From: Pseudomonas arsenicoxydans
GTDB taxonomy: Bacteria; Pseudomonadota; Gammaproteobacteria; Pseudomonadales; Pseudomonadaceae
DNA: 64,000 bases
Direction: 5' to 3'
Assembly (NCBI RefSeq): GCF_006438915.1
Contig: NZ_RCZE01000003.1
Coordinates: 315,070-379,069, forward strand
Position 1 is the stretch's first letter. Every line of letters begins with the position of its first letter. Shown piece after piece: positions 63,331 to 64,000 of this stretch. Both the position numbers and the translations under genes were made by a program. The notes below the pieces were generated by a model that saw only the letters and a list, made by a program, of their open reading frames with translations, searched no databases and was not told the DNA's origin.

Positions 63331-64000
63331 ATGAACGCAAAAGTCTGGCTGGTGGGCGGGGGCCCCGGTGACCCTGAATTGCTCACCCTTAAAGCTGTTC
63401 GGGCGTTGAGAGAAGCGGATGTGGTGCTGATCGACGACCTGGTCAACGACGCGGTGCTGGAACACTGCCCCGACGCGCGGATTATTCCTGTAGGTAAACG
63501 CGGTGGTTGCCGCTCTACGCCACAGGCGTTCATTCATCGTTTGATGCTGCGTTATGCCCGTCAGGGCAAATGCGTGGTGCGGCTCAAGGGGGGTGACCCG
63601 TGCATCTTCGGGCGTGGTGGTGAAGAAGCGCAGTGGCTGCGCGAGCGTGGTGTCGAGGTTGAGCTGGTCAATGGCATCACCGCCGGCCTGGCGGGCGCCA
63701 CGCAATGCAATATTCCGTTGACCCTGCGCGGTGTAGCGCGAGGCGTGACGCTGGTGACCGCCCACACCCAGGATGACAGCAGCTTGAACTGGCAGGCGCT
63801 GGCCCAAGGTGGAACGACACTGGTGATCTACATGGGGGTGGCGAAGCTCAGCGAGATCCGTGAGCAACTGCTGGCGGGCGCTATGGCAGCAGATACGCCG
63901 GTGGCGATGATTGAAAATGCATCGTTGCCGCATCAACGGGAATGTCGCAGCAGCCTGATGGCAATGGAGGAAGATGCCTGTGCCTTCGAATTGAAAAGCC
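63331..64000 (+). CDS. cobA: uroporphyrinogen-III C-methyltransferase (partial, cut by window end)
   Basis: The product methylates uroporphyrinogen III twice with SAM to make precorrin-2, the precursor of siroheme, which NirB needs. The 223 visible codons show WLVGGGPGDPELLTLKA near 6-22, the GKRGG motif, RLKGGDPCIFGRGGEE near 86-101, and GITAGLAGAT near 113-122, so it is a true SUMT. The frame is open to the window end without a stop. It starts 10 bases after nasA with GAGGAAA upstream. Whether it continues as a multi-domain siroheme synthase cannot be seen, although the start lacks a CysG-type N-terminal domain. Confidence 0.95.
   Translation, partial: MNAKVWLVGGGPGDPELLTLKAVRALREADVVLIDDLVNDAVLEHCPDARIIPVGKRGGCRSTPQAFIHRLMLRYARQGKCVVRLKGGDPCIFGRGGEEAQWLRERGVEVELVNGITAGLAGATQCNIPLTLRGVARGVTLVTAHTQDDSSLNWQALAQGGTTLVIYMGVAKLSEIREQLLAGAMAADTPVAMIENASLPHQRECRSSLMAMEEDACAFELKS

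Overview
The window is chromosomal DNA from a fluorescent Pseudomonas, most likely of the P. fluorescens group. Supporting evidence is the tandem cbb3 oxidase operons next to ccoGHIS, hemN and anr, the Pseudomonas-type purine block (xdhABC-guaD), the rmf-pyrD neighbourhood, high-GC codon use, and fourteen REP/REPIN doublets of the kind abundant in this group. No phage, integron, CRISPR array or transposase is visible.

Layout. (1) 1-15290: microaerobic respiration. The end of one ccoNOQP operon is followed by a complete second one, then by an AT-richer metallophosphoesterase gene that looks inserted, then by the assembly genes ccoG, ccoH, ccoI, ccoS and a TauE/DsbD-like membrane protein, and finally by hemN and the oxygen sensor Anr. 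Anr boxes precede hemN and, less strongly, ccoG. (2) 15333-34151: housekeeping genes. These are apt, an acyl-CoA dehydrogenase, recR, a zinc-free MDR oxidoreductase, ybaB, dnaX, a periplasmic binding protein, a PAS-GGDEF-EAL protein, 4.5S RNA (ffs), a zinc peptidase, ligA, zipA, smc and a GntR regulator. (3) 34418-43037: purine breakdown. This holds xdhA, xdhB, xdhC, guaD, a second GntR regulator and a BenE-family transporter, with clear palindromic operator candidates. (4) 43103-52149: yggL, dacB, a CHASE-PAS-GGDEF protein, rlmKL, rmf with a structured leader, and pyrD. (5) 52379-64000: nitrate assimilation. This holds nasS-nasT, an NNP nitrate transporter followed by a PP2C-kinase fusion, and nirB-nirD-nasA-cobA (cut by the window end).

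The most striking signal is in region 5. Each of the three nitrate transcription units (nasST, transporter-kinase, nirBD-nasA-cobA) begins with a GG-N10-GC sigma-54 promoter. About 10-20 bases downstream lie hairpins with six-base loops of the form ANNGNN, and then an intrinsic terminator whose 5' arm overlaps the last hexaloop hairpin. This is the expected target of the ANTAR antiterminator NasT, encoded in the same cluster, so NasT appears to control all three units, including its own operon. The nirB leader carries three such hairpins rather than two. Nitrogen limitation (through sigma-54, presumably with NtrC) and nitrate (through NasS-NasT) would therefore be read in series.

Smaller points of interest are an EAL domain that lost one metal-binding Asp, two REPIN architectures with different spacers, a hairpin plus T-run just before ligA, and tandem operators over the xdhA promoter.
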